From assembly GCF_032056465.1 (NCBI RefSeq), contig NZ_DAMBCL010000009.1: a stretch of 64,000 nucleotides of DNA. One strand, written 5' to 3'. Below, one piece after another: positions 23,527 through 31,620 of this stretch (position 1 is the stretch's first letter; every line of letters begins with the position of its first letter). The translations under genes were made by a program, and so were the position numbers. Source of the stretch: Mobilicoccus sp032056465 (GTDB lineage Bacteria; Actinomycetota; Actinomycetes; Actinomycetales; Dermatophilaceae). A model generated the notes under the pieces. The model was given only the letters and a program-made list of their open reading frames with translations. It was not told where the DNA came from and made no database searches.

Positions 23527-23926
23527 CCACTGCGGCGGGCCGTCGCCCGGTCCGGCCGGAGGACCGCGCCGATGCCGACGTGCGCCGGGCACCGGGCGTA
23601 CGGGCGAGGGTGAGGCGGGTGCCGCGCGGATCCCCCGAGCGATCGACCGCCCCCTGTCGTCGGCCCTTGACGCTGGAGAAGGCCCCCGCCGGACGAGTGG
23701 GGAACTCGACCGGCAGGGGCCTTCGACACCGGCCGGGGAAACCGGTGGATTCGACGCCACATGGGGGAATCGGCGCCGAATCGATCGATCGCAGCTGGGG
23801 AGGGCTGCCGATCGACCTGACCCGAGAGGCGAGCTCGACACGATCGTGGAGCTCACACCGTCTGGGATGTCCACGGGACCGCCGGGGCGGCCCGTCCCCC
23901 CATCCTCGACATGGGTCGAGGTCTTG
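23527..23926. other. Intergenic region downstream of the GT-methyltransferase
   Basis: Four hundred bases between convergent genes. It contains the hairpin at 23678-23724, a TCGGCGCCGA palindrome near 23771-23780 and GATCGATCGAT runs just after it. No coding region is supported. Confidence 0.5.
23678..23724. terminator. Hairpin between convergent GT-methyltransferase and fliA copy 2
   Basis: The 15-nt arms GAAGGCCCCCGCCGG (23678-23692) and CCGGCAGGGGCCTTC (23710-23724) pair with one mismatch. The stem is 152 bp past the fusion gene's stop and 200 bp from the fliA copy 2 stop. Confidence 0.55.
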
Positions 23927-24838
23927 TCACCCGATCATGGATGCAGCCGCGGCGGCTTCGTCGGCGGTGGGCATGGACAACCGGTCCCGATACGAGGACC
24001 GCGCCGCGATCTGCGCGTAATACGCCGCCTTACGCCGCGCCACCGCACCCGTGGGAGCACCACCACCCACACCCGCAGCCACACCCGCACCACCAGGCAA
24101 CATCTCCGGATCCAACTGCGAATTCATCCCATCCCGCAACAACCGCAACGCCTCCGCCCGCATCTGCGAGATCCGCGACTCGGTCACCCCCAACTCATCA
24201 GCCAACTCCCGCATCGGACGATCCTCGAAGAAACACCCCCGCACCACCGTGGCCAACCGCTGCGGCAACGCCTCGATCGCATCCCGCAGATACGCCTGAC
24301 GCTCCCGCGCCATCAACACCATCTCCGGAGTCGCATCCGTACTCGGCAAGATCGCATCCGCCGCACCCCCACCACCAGACACATCCGTGATCACATCCAG
24401 GCGCAACACCACCGACGCATGCAGATCAGCATCCAGCCGCTCCAACTCCGCAACCGAACACCCCAACTCCCCCGCCACCTCAGCAGGAGAAGGACGCCGC
24501 CCCAACGACGCCGCCAACGCATCATGCACCGCATCCCGACGACGCACCTTCGACCGCAACGACCGCGTCGCCCAATCCGCAGACCGCAACTCATCCAACA
24601 ACGCACCACGAATCCGACGCACCGCATACCGCCCGAACGGCACCCCCAACGACGCATCGAAACTCCGCGCCGCCATCGCCAACGCCGCCATCCCCGCACT
24701 CACCAGATCATCAGTGAACACATGACCAGGAAGACGCGCACCAATCGCCCGCACCTCAAAATGCACCAACGGCAGATGCGTCCGACACAACTCATCCACG
24801 TCGTTACCAGCCCGCTCGGCCACGATTTGCTCGCTCAT
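23927..24838 (-). CDS. FliA/WhiG-type RNA polymerase sigma factor, copy 2
   Basis: This 303-residue sigma factor has the same regions 2 to 4 as copy 1 with no residue difference over about 295 positions. It differs only at the ends: MSEQIVAERAG at the start rather than MELDDTTEQIVAERAG, and EAAAAASMIG at the end rather than EAAAASLG. ATG 24838 has GGAGG 4-5 bases upstream. It also shares copy 1's odd codon choice. It lies divergently from flgN. Having the same DNA-binding helices, both copies should recognise the same promoters; differences would come from expression or from the termini. Confidence 0.92.
   Translation of the reverse strand: MSEQIVAERAGNDVDELCRTHLPLVHFEVRAIGARLPGHVFTDDLVSAGMAALAMAARSFDASLGVPFGRYAVRRIRGALLDELRSADWATRSLRSKVRRRDAVHDALAASLGRRPSPAEVAGELGCSVAELERLDADLHASVVLRLDVITDVSGGGGAADAILPSTDATPEMVLMARERQAYLRDAIEALPQRLATVVRGCFFEDRPMRELADELGVTESRISQMRAEALRLLRDGMNSQLDPEMLPGGAGVAAGVGGGAPTGAVARRKAAYYAQIAARSSYRDRLSMPTADEAAAAASMIG
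23946..24832. repeat. 887-bp direct repeat, copy 2
   Basis: It is in the same orientation as 20711-21597. Homologous recombination between the two would remove the 3,235-bp unit carrying the GT-methyltransferase and leave one hybrid sigma gene. Confidence 0.9.
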
Positions 24839-25224
24839 GTCGCCTCCACCTGTCAGACCACCCGGTCCCGCGGTCACACCAGTCACGCTAGAAAGAGGCT
24901 CGACTCACCACAACTCGGCGAGTCACGGGGCGAACGCGCAGGTCAGCGCATTGATAGGACCATTCTTCGACTGGCTCGGACGTCCGCTTAGATGCATTCT
25001 GAGAGCGTTCTGAACATGTTTTCCGTCAATTGGAACGGGCGTCCAATACGGTCGCCCGGCCTGAACCGCGCTTTTCTCGGGGGGCAAACGACGGTGCCCG
25101 GCGCACACCCTCGTACCGGTTTCGGCCAACCCCGTCGACAGGCCGGAGCGCCGAATCCGAGGCGAAAAGCTCACCTGGTGGGACGCGGTGACGATGGGAT
25201 GGCCGTGAACGAGTCGAGGTACGC
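24839..25224. other. Divergent intergenic region between fliA copy 2 and flgN
   Basis: A 386-bp region, lower in GC around 24940-25060, carrying leftward and rightward promoters that I could not assign with confidence. It holds CGCAGGTCAGCG (24937-24948), also found upstream of fliA copy 1. No GCCGATRR element occurs here, so fliA copy 2 and flgN may be expressed from another sigma factor. Confidence 0.5.
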
Positions 25225-25743
25225 GTGAACGGGTCTGTCGACGCCGCATCGAGCGCGCTCTCCAATCTCTCCGCCGGCCTGTGGCGAATCCAGGAACTCC
25301 TCGAGCTCCTGACCTACCGGCTGGAGGTCCAACACGTCCTCATCGAAACCGGGCGGACGCGATGGATGGGTCGCTCGACCCGCGAGATCGAGGTCGTCAT
25401 CGGTGAGATGCGGGAGGCCGAGCTCATGCGCGCCGTCGACGCCGGCCCGGTGTGCGAGTTGCTCGGGCTGGCCGAGGACACCCCCCTCTCCGAGATCGCC
25501 TCCGCGGCACCCCCGCCGTGGGACGACGTGCTCGAGGAGCACCGTGACGCCCTGACGAAGGCGACCCAGGAGCTCTCTCTGCTCAGCCGTTCCAACAGCG
25601 AGATGCTCGAGGCGAGCTATCGAGCGGTCCAGGAGACTCTCGACCGCTTCAACCACTCGTCCCCGTCCTCCACCACGACGTACACCGCCACGGGTGCGCG
25701 AGCGGGCGGTTCGGGACGTCACCTGTTCGACCAGAAGACCTGA
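25225..25743 (+). CDS. flgN: FlgN-like flagellar export chaperone
   Basis: FlgN-type chaperones keep the hook-filament junction proteins FlgK and FlgL ready for export. The 172-residue product is largely helical and has the family's long N-terminal helix (WRIQELLELLTYRLEVQHV) followed by an RTRWMGRSTREIE segment resembling other actinobacterial FlgN proteins. GTG 25225 has GAGG upstream. In many actinobacteria flgN is followed by flgK and flgL; here it leads directly to fliW and csrA. The C-terminal 30 residues are Ser/Thr/Gly-rich. Confidence 0.75.
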   Translation: MNGSVDAASSALSNLSAGLWRIQELLELLTYRLEVQHVLIETGRTRWMGRSTREIEVVIGEMREAELMRAVDAGPVCELLGLAEDTPLSEIASAAPPPWDDVLEEHRDALTKATQELSLLSRSNSEMLEASYRAVQETLDRFNHSSPSSTTTYTATGARAGGSGRHLFDQKT

Positions 25744-25771
25744 TCCACTTCCACTCTGGGGGTTCCACCGG

Positions 25772-26191
25772 ATGAGTACGACCAGCACTCCGACCATGTC
25801 CACCGAGCAGGTGGAGAGCGTCGATCTGAGCCTGCCCTCGGGGCTCGTGGGCTTCCCGCTCGCGCAGCACTTCCGCCTGTCGGAGACACCGGGCGGGCTC
25901 TACGACATGCAGTGCCTCGACATGCCCGACGTGGGTTTCGTCGTCATCGCACCGAGCCCGTTCTTCCCCGACTACTCGCCGGCGATCGACCCCGAGACCG
26001 CGAGCCGACTCGGCCTCGAGACCGCCGAGGACGCCCTCGTCCTGCTCCTCGTCAACCTCGGTGTCGACGGTGAGCAGCCCGCCGCGAACCTCCTGGCCCC
26101 GGTCGTGGTCAACCGCCACACCAAGGAGGCCGCCCAGGTCGTCCTCACCGATCAGGACTTGCCGTTGCGAGCGACCCTTCAGCTCGACTGA
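25772..26191 (+). CDS. fliW: Flagellar assembly factor FliW
   Basis: FliW binds flagellin, and when displaced from it binds CsrA, so flagellin translation is matched to secretion. The 139-residue product has the beta-barrel pattern of the family: SLPSGLVGFPLAQHFRLSE (around residues 20-38), FVVIAPSPFFPDY, ALVLLLVNLG, and ANLLAPVVVNRHTKEAAQVV with the conserved core around 105-124. I use the ATG at 25772; 25796 is a possible later start. It is 28 bp after flgN and 53 bp before csrA. Confidence 0.93.
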   Translation: MSTTSTPTMSTEQVESVDLSLPSGLVGFPLAQHFRLSETPGGLYDMQCLDMPDVGFVVIAPSPFFPDYSPAIDPETASRLGLETAEDALVLLLVNLGVDGEQPAANLLAPVVVNRHTKEAAQVVLTDQDLPLRATLQLD

Positions 26192-26244
26192 GCTGTAGCC
26201 TTGCCGGACAACGTTCCTCACTCCCCTCACCCTAAGGAACCGCC

Positions 26245-26514
26245 GTGCTGGTCTTGTCGCGCCGCCCACAGCAGAGCCTTCTCATCGGCCACGACGTGGT
26301 GGTGACCGTCCTCGAGGTGAACGGCGACACCGTCCGCATCGGGATCAAGGCGCCCGCCGACGTCGACATCCACCGGGAGGAGATCTACCGCGACCTGCAG
26401 AAGGCCAACCAGGAGGCCTCCACCGCGCAGCCCGGCGCGGCGGCCGCACTGGCGCAACGCATGAGCGCCAAGGGATCGGCGGCCGAGGGCGGCACGACGA
26501 GCGAGGCACACTGA
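26245..26514 (+). CDS. csrA: Carbon storage regulator CsrA
   Basis: CsrA is a dimeric RNA-binding protein that represses translation by covering ribosome sites; in flagellar operons it usually represses flagellin. The 89-residue product starts MLVLSRRPQQSLLIG with the RNA-binding N-terminal strand and continues IKAPADVDIHREEIY (residues 38-53). About 30 Ala/Ser-rich residues after the core make it longer than typical 60-75-residue CsrA proteins. GTG 26245 has AAGGA upstream. Its partner FliW is immediately upstream. A flagellin target gene is not in the window. Confidence 0.95.
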   Translation: MLVLSRRPQQSLLIGHDVVVTVLEVNGDTVRIGIKAPADVDIHREEIYRDLQKANQEASTAQPGAAAALAQRMSAKGSAAEGGTTSEAH

Positions 26515-26564
26515 CGCCGCCGGGGGCGCATCGAGGCGAGGAACACCCCTGCCCGTACGTACGT

Positions 26565-26599
26565 GAAGGCCGGTCCACTCTTCGGGTGGGCCGGCCTTC
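26565..26599. terminator. Terminator between csrA and bldC
   Basis: GAAGGCCGGTCCAC (26565-26578) pairs with GTGGGCCGGCCTTC (26586-26599) with one mismatch across a 7-nt loop. It follows the csrA stop and faces the convergent bldC. Confidence 0.75.
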
Positions 26600-26745
26600 G
26601 CCGTGGGGAGGGCGGGTCGCGGGGGACGAGGCCCGAGGGTCTCGGCGATCGTCCCGTCACGGACCCGGCACAGGCGGGATCGGGGCCGACGACCGGGGGC
26701 ACGCCGACCCGGGACGCCACGACCCGCGAGGCCGTCCCCGTCGGG

Positions 26746-26952
26746 TCATCCCCGCGTGGAGGCCTGGTCGAGGAGGGCATGGACCTCGGAGGAGCGGTAG
26801 CGACGGTGACCGCCGAGCGTTCGCAGTGACTGGAGGCGACCGGCGACGGCCCACCGCGTGACGGTCTTGGGATCGACCCGGAACAACGCCGCCACCTCGG
26901 CCGGCGTCATCAGATAGTCCTCGGTCACGTCGATGTCGTTGGGGTGTGCCAT
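26746..26952 (-). CDS. bldC: BldC-like MerR-family DNA-binding protein
   Basis: This is a 68-residue MerR-type winged helix without an effector domain, the same length as BldC of Streptomyces. It has LMTPAEVAALFRVDPKTVTRWA and RTLGGHRRYRSSEV. BldC binds DNA as cooperative head-to-tail multimers and controls developmental genes in Streptomyces; its role in a non-sporulating relative is less clear. ATG 26952 has GGAAGG upstream; the ATG 15 bp earlier is less likely. It lies near DUF3073 and the pur genes, an arrangement common in actinobacteria. Confidence 0.9.
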   Translation of the reverse strand: MAHPNDIDVTEDYLMTPAEVAALFRVDPKTVTRWAVAGRLQSLRTLGGHRRYRSSEVHALLDQASTRG

Positions 26953-27297
26953 GGCGTCGCCTTCCACGCATGCTGCTCAGCGTCGATACCGTGTCAGCGT
27001 ACCGCCCTGCCGGGGGCGGGCATACGGATCGATGTCGACGAGACGAGGACCGGTGCGACCACCGGGCCGCGGGGACGGCACCCTCGACGGGCGACGACGT
27101 CGCCTCACCGCGTCCACCAGCGGCGCGGCCGGGTCGACCGTGCCGGTTCTCCGATCCTGCGTCGGGCATGTACCGTAGGCCCCACGAAGAAATGACATTC
27201 CGGAGCCGCTCCGTGACGGCCAGGCGCGCCTCGACCGCGAGGGTGCCCGGCCGTCGTGATGCCGCCCCGGCAGACGACGCGTGAGGGGGTCGACGCC
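26953..27297. other. Divergent region between bldC and DUF3073
   Basis: This 345-bp region must carry promoters for both genes. I see no convincing gene, repeat or named operator in it. A GTCGATACCGTGTCAG segment near 26980 is among the few less GC-rich stretches. Confidence 0.4.
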
Positions 27298-27489
27298 ATG
27301 GGGCGCGGCCGAGCTAAAGCCAAGCAGACCAAGGTCGCTCGCGAGCTGAAGTACTTCAGCCCGGACACCGACCTCCGAGCGCTTGAGCGTGAGCTCCACG
27401 GTTCGACGTCGGATCGGGTCGACCGCGAGGTCGACACCGACGACAACGACCACGAGAGCGATGACGAGTGGGGCTCCCCCGAGCGCTGA
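27298..27489 (+). CDS. DUF3073 family protein
   Basis: This 63-residue protein begins MGRGRAKAKQTKVARELKYFSP, the hallmark of the DUF3073 family, and ends in an acidic tail (TDDNDHESDDEWG). It is conserved in actinobacteria, usually near purM and bldC, with no established function. GAGGGGG lies upstream of the ATG; the frame extends 42 bp further up without resemblance. It converges with purM across 190 bp that contain a tandem repeat. Confidence 0.88.
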   Translation: MGRGRAKAKQTKVARELKYFSPDTDLRALERELHGSTSDRVDREVDTDDNDHESDDEWGSPER

Positions 27490-27588
27490 GCTCCGCCCGT
27501 TCGATCGAGTCGTCGCGATCCGTCACGCCGCCCGGCGGTGCCCATGTGGGCCTGCCGGGCGACGAGTGTGTCTCCGCCCTGCACGGCA

Positions 27589-27626
27589 TGGACGGCCCTG
27601 TCCGGCGTGGACGGCCCTGTCCGGCG
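27589..27626. repeat. Two 19-bp tandem repeats between DUF3073 and purM
   Basis: TGGACGGCCCTGTCCGGCG occurs twice in direct succession; each unit contains GGAC-6-GTCC inverted arms and could form a small hairpin. It lies between convergent genes and could help end transcription. Confidence 0.7.
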
Positions 27627-27679
27627 GCTGCGGGTGCCCGGACCCGGGTCTGATCGCGGAGGGCTCGGTGGCGGTGGAC

Positions 27680-28792
27680 TCAGGTGCGGTGGACGCCGAC
27701 GAGCTGAACCGCTCCCCCGTCGACGCCCTTCGCGCCCTGGACGACTTCGGCGTCGGGCCGCGCGGGACTGTCCCCGTCGACGACACGACCGGCGACCCAC
27801 GCCGGTAGATCGAGCTGCGCACACCGGTCGAGCGCGGCCTGCGCCTGCTCCTCCGGCAGCACGGCGACGAACCCCACGCCGAGGTTGAGCGTGCGCTCGA
27901 GATCCGCCGTGGGCACCTTGCCGACCGCCTCGACGACGTCGAAGACGGCCGGACGCGTCCACGACCCGCGGTCGACCTCGGCGCGCACCCCGGCCGGCAG
28001 CACCCGCGCGAGGTTCGCCGCGAGCCCACCGCCGGTGACGTGGCTCAGCGCGTGGACGTCGACGCCCTCCGTGCGGATGAGCGCGAGGAGGTCCTTCGCG
28101 TAGACGCGCGTGGGCGTGAGGAGCTCCTCGCCGAGGGTGCGACCGAACTCCTCCACGTGACGCCCGTACCCCCACCCGGCGCGCGAGAACACCGCGCGCA
28201 CGAGGGAGTACCCGTTGGAGTGCAGGCCGCTCGAGGCGAGGGCGAGGACGACGTCACCGGGTGCGACGCGCTCCGGCGAGAGGACGTCGTCGTATTCGAC
28301 GACCCCTGTCGCGGCACCGGCACAGTCGTACTCGTCGACCCCGAGCAGCCCGGGGTGCTCGGCCGTCTCGCCGCCGACGAGCGCGACTCCGGCCTGCTCG
28401 CACGCGGCCGCGATGCCCGAGACGATCGCGGCGATCCGTTCGGGCACGACCTTGCCGCAGGCGATGTAGTCGGTCATGAACAGGGGCTCGGCCCCGCACA
28501 CGACGATGTCGTCGACGACCATGCCGACGAGGTCGAAGCCGATGGTGTCGTGGACGTCCATCGCCTGGGCGATCGCGACCTTGGTGCCGACGCCGTCGGT
28601 GCTCGTCGCGAGCACGGGCCGCCGCATGTCGCGCAGCGCCGAGGCGTCGAACATCCCCGCGAAGCCGCCGAGACCGCCGAGGACCTCGGGGCGCTGGGCG
28701 CGGGCGACCGAGGCCTTCATGAGCTCGACCGCGCGGTCCCCGGCCTCGACGTCGACGCCCGCGGACGCGTAGGTGAGGGCCTGCTCGCTCAT
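27680..28792 (-). CDS. purM: Phosphoribosylformylglycinamidine cyclo-ligase (AIR synthetase)
   Basis: PurM closes the imidazole ring of 5-aminoimidazole ribonucleotide with ATP, step 5 of purine synthesis. The 370-residue protein has YASAGVDVEAGDRAVELMK at the start, TSTDGVGTKVAIAQAM, DLVGMVVDDIVVCGAEP, VGGETAEHPG and ALASSGLHSNGYSLVR in family order, and a normal length. Its ATG overlaps the purF stop by 4 bp (ATGA), so it is translated with purF. Confidence 0.96.
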   Translation of the reverse strand: MSEQALTYASAGVDVEAGDRAVELMKASVARAQRPEVLGGLGGFAGMFDASALRDMRRPVLATSTDGVGTKVAIAQAMDVHDTIGFDLVGMVVDDIVVCGAEPLFMTDYIACGKVVPERIAAIVSGIAAACEQAGVALVGGETAEHPGLLGVDEYDCAGAATGVVEYDDVLSPERVAPGDVVLALASSGLHSNGYSLVRAVFSRAGWGYGRHVEEFGRTLGEELLTPTRVYAKDLLALIRTEGVDVHALSHVTGGGLAANLARVLPAGVRAEVDRGSWTRPAVFDVVEAVGKVPTADLERTLNLGVGFVAVLPEEQAQAALDRCAQLDLPAWVAGRVVDGDSPARPDAEVVQGAKGVDGGAVQLVGVHRT

Positions 28793-30423
28793 GCCTGCTG
28801 CTCCTGATCGGTGGGTCGCGCCTCGGTGCGGGCACCGGCGGCGCCCTGGGTCGCGAGGACGTCCTCGGCGGTCTGCACGGTGGCGGTGCCGCTGCGAGGG
28901 TGGTCCTCGGCGGGCACGGTGACGGCGGAGGCGTCGGGGTTGCCCGGGAAGAGCGGCGTGATGCCCGGCTCGACGACGTGTTTGCCGAGGGTGGCGTCGC
29001 CGGGCAGCTCCATCGGGTACTCGCCGGTGAAGCACGCGGTGCAGAGCCGTTCGCGGGGCTGGCGCGTGGCGTCGATCATCCCGTCCTCGGAGATGTAGCC
29101 GAGGGTGTCGGCGCCGATGCTGCGACGGATGTCCTCGACCCCGAGGCCCGTGGCGATGAGCTCGGCACGGGAGGCGAAGTCGATGCCGAAGAAGCACGGC
29201 CACGTGACCGGCGGGGAGGAGATGCGCACGTGGACCTCGGCCGCGCCCGCCTCACGGAGCATCCGCACGAGGGCCCGCTGGGTGTTGCCGCGGACGATCG
29301 AATCGTCGACGACGACGAGCCGCTTGCCCTTGATGACGTCCCGCAGCGGGTTGAGCTTGAGCCGGATGCCGAGTTGGCGGATCGTCTGGCTGGGCGCGAT
29401 GAACGTGCGGCCGACGTAGGCGTTCTTCACGAGGCCCTGCCCGTAGGGGATGCCGGACGCCTCGGCGTACCCGATGGCGGAGGGGATGCCCGAGTCGGGC
29501 GTCGGCATGACGAGGTCCGCCTCGACGGGGTGCTCCCGGGCGAGGGCACGCCCCATCTCGACCCGCGACTCGTAGACGCCACGGTCGTTGATCGTCGTGT
29601 CGGGACGCGCGAGGTAGACGTATTCGAAGACGCAGCCGCGCGGACGGGCCTCGGCGAACCGTCGCGTCCGGAGCCCGTCCTCGTCGATCGCGACGAGCTC
29701 ACCCGGCTCGACCTCACGGACGTAACTCGCCCCGACGATGTCGAGGGCCGCGGTCTCGCTGGCGACGACCCACCCGCGTTCGAGCCGGCCGAGGACCAGC
29801 GGCCTGATGCCCTGGGGGTCGCGGGCGGCGTACAGGGTGTGCTCGTCCATGAACACGAAGCAGAACGCGCCCCGCACCGCGGGCAGCACCTGCGTGGCCC
29901 GCTGTTCGAGGCTCTCGCCGGAGTTCTCCGACAGCAGGGTCGACACGATGGCGGTGTCGCTCGTGTTGCCGCGGCTGAGCTCTCCGCGGCGGGAGGCCTC
30001 GGAGGTGCCGTCGAGCATGTCGCGCAACTCCGGGGTGTTGACGAGGTTGCCGTTGTGGACGAGGGCGATCGTGTCTTCGTCGTCGCCGCCCAACGTCGGT
30101 TGCGCGTTCTCCCACGTGCTGCCGCCGGTGGTGGAATAGCGCGTGTGCCCGATGGCGACGTGCCCCGTGAGCTGGGACAGGCTCGTCTCGTCGAAGACCT
30201 GGCTCACCAGTCCCATGTCCTTGTAGACGAGCACACGGTGGCCGTCGCTCGCGGCGATGCCGGCGGACTCCTGCCCGCGGTGCTGCAGGGCGTAGAGCCC
30301 GTAGTACGTCAGTTTGGCGACGTCCTCGCCGGGGGCCCAGACGCCGAAGACGCCGCACGCGTCCTGCGGGCCCGCCTCGCCGGGGAGGATGTCGTGGTTC
30401 AGCCGTCCGTCACCGCGTCGCAC
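28789..30423 (-). CDS. purF: Amidophosphoribosyltransferase
   Basis: PurF makes 5-phosphoribosylamine from PRPP and glutamine, the committed step of purine synthesis. The 544-residue product has the class II glutamine amidotransferase domain with the nucleophile Cys in QDACGVFGVWAPGED (an N-terminal propeptide of about 20 residues precedes it) and the phosphoribosyltransferase domain with VVVDDSIVRGNT. GTG 30423 gives the usual start VRRGDGRLNHDILPGE. The C-terminal 70 residues after the catalytic part are Pro/Ala/Thr/Glu-rich. It overlaps purM. Confidence 0.96.
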   Translation of the reverse strand: MRRGDGRLNHDILPGEAGPQDACGVFGVWAPGEDVAKLTYYGLYALQHRGQESAGIAASDGHRVLVYKDMGLVSQVFDETSLSQLTGHVAIGHTRYSTTGGSTWENAQPTLGGDDEDTIALVHNGNLVNTPELRDMLDGTSEASRRGELSRGNTSDTAIVSTLLSENSGESLEQRATQVLPAVRGAFCFVFMDEHTLYAARDPQGIRPLVLGRLERGWVVASETAALDIVGASYVREVEPGELVAIDEDGLRTRRFAEARPRGCVFEYVYLARPDTTINDRGVYESRVEMGRALAREHPVEADLVMPTPDSGIPSAIGYAEASGIPYGQGLVKNAYVGRTFIAPSQTIRQLGIRLKLNPLRDVIKGKRLVVVDDSIVRGNTQRALVRMLREAGAAEVHVRISSPPVTWPCFFGIDFASRAELIATGLGVEDIRRSIGADTLGYISEDGMIDATRQPRERLCTACFTGEYPMELPGDATLGKHVVEPGITPLFPGNPDASAVTVPAEDHPRSGTATVQTAEDVLATQGAAGARTEARPTDQEQQA

Positions 30424-30529
30424 GTCGCTCAGTCTTCCACACCGCGCCGGGCCCCCCGACCGGCTCCGAGGCAGCCCCCGCCGGCGGGCGCGCCCCCGAC
30501 GACGGCCCGAGACCCACCGGCCGCGGGCG

Positions 30530-31030
30530 TCACCGCCGCGAACGCCGCTGGAGGGCGGAGTCGGCCGCGACCCCGATGAGGGCGCCGAGGAGTCCACCGA
30601 GCATCGCCCCGAACATCGCGATGAACAGCAGCGACGTGCGATAGCCGTAGCTCATGCCCCCCACCTGGGCGGCCGGCCCCAGCGCATGGGCGATCCCGCC
30701 GAGGATGAACCCGAGGACGACCCCGGTGCCGATGAACGCGACCCAGTTCACCGACCGCACGATGCGGCGCGGGGCGGGGTGGGACGGCGCGGGCGCGACG
30801 GGCGCAGGGCGCCCCTCGTCCTCGTCCGTGACGGTCGCCGGAGTCACCTGTGCCCCGGCCGGTGCCGGCCCGACCTCGTGTTCCTCGGTGCCGTCGGCCT
30901 CGGGGGCCCGAGTGGTCTCGGCGGTTCCGGTGTCCGCGGTGGTTCCGGCGGCCTCGGGAGAGGTGCCGTCGGCCGGGGTCGTCGCCCCCGCGTCGTGACG
31001 CGCGTCGGGTGCGGAGGAGGTGCTGGGCAT
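30530..31030 (-). CDS. Small membrane protein with disordered N-terminus
   Basis: I do not recognise a family. The first 90 of 166 residues are Ala/Pro/Thr/Glu-rich and probably disordered. Two membrane segments follow (NWVAFIGTGVVLGFILGGIA, about residues 95-115, and LLFIAMFGAMLGGLLGALIG, about 134-153). It ends with basic residues. It stands 106 bp before purF in the same direction. Similar two-segment proteins next to purF are known in actinobacteria, but the function is unknown. Confidence 0.75.
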   Translation of the reverse strand: MPSTSSAPDARHDAGATTPADGTSPEAAGTTADTGTAETTRAPEADGTEEHEVGPAPAGAQVTPATVTDEDEGRPAPVAPAPSHPAPRRIVRSVNWVAFIGTGVVLGFILGGIAHALGPAAQVGGMSYGYRTSLLFIAMFGAMLGGLLGALIGVAADSALQRRSRR

Positions 31031-31072
31031 GGGATCACGGTAGTGCAGCGCCGGGGGCGACCGGTCCCCATG

Positions 31073-31438
31073 TCAGGCCGCCGGGCCCCACAGTGGCAGC
31101 AGCCCGTCGAGCGCGGCGCGTTCACCGCTCGCGCGCACCTGACCGGTCGTGAGGGCTTCGCCCCAGGTCAGGTCACCGACGACCAGTCGAAGCCAGGTTT
31201 GCGCGTCGGTCTCGACGACCGCGGGCGGCGTGCCGCGCCGATGCCTGGGCCCCTCGATGCACTGGGTTGCGCCGAACGGCGGCACGCGGACCTCGACGGA
31301 ATGGCCCGGTGCCCGGTCGGCGAGTTCTTCGAGGGAGTAGCGCACGGCGGTCGCTCGCACGTCGCGGGGGGCGTCGGCGTCGGCGCGCCAGGACGTGAGG
31401 GCGGCGTCGCCGTCGGCGGGGCGGATCCTGCGGGGCAT
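31073..31438 (-). CDS. Sterol carrier (SCP2-like) family protein
   Basis: The 121-residue protein fits actinobacterial sterol-carrier-family proteins encoded near purF. These share the SCP2-like fold, a hydrophobic pocket for lipid-like ligands. Signs are EVRVPPFGATQCIEGPRHRRGTPP and TWLRLVVGDLTWGEAL, with the C-terminal LLPLWGP. ATG 31438 lies 9 bases after a GGGGGAGG; the ATG at 31447 directly abuts it. Ligand unknown. Confidence 0.75.
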   Translation of the reverse strand: MPRRIRPADGDAALTSWRADADAPRDVRATAVRYSLEELADRAPGHSVEVRVPPFGATQCIEGPRHRRGTPPAVVETDAQTWLRLVVGDLTWGEALTTGQVRASGERAALDGLLPLWGPAA

Positions 31439-31620
31439 GGGCGTCATCCTCCCCCACCTCTCGCGTCCACCCTCCGCCGCCCGTGTCGTGACCGTGCGCC
31501 CCATGCGCCGACCTGCTCCCGCATCCCGCGTCTTCTGAGCGCTGAGCACCCCGTCGTGAGCCCTCGCCGAGTGAGCCGTCGGGCGTGGCCGCGGCCGCGG
31601 CGCCCGGTAGCGTGGGGCAG

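Noticed and set aside
20698..24838. An insertion sequence carrying the sigma factor gene
   Set aside because: No transposase, terminal inverted repeats or target duplications occur at the block ends, which lie inside the coding regions.
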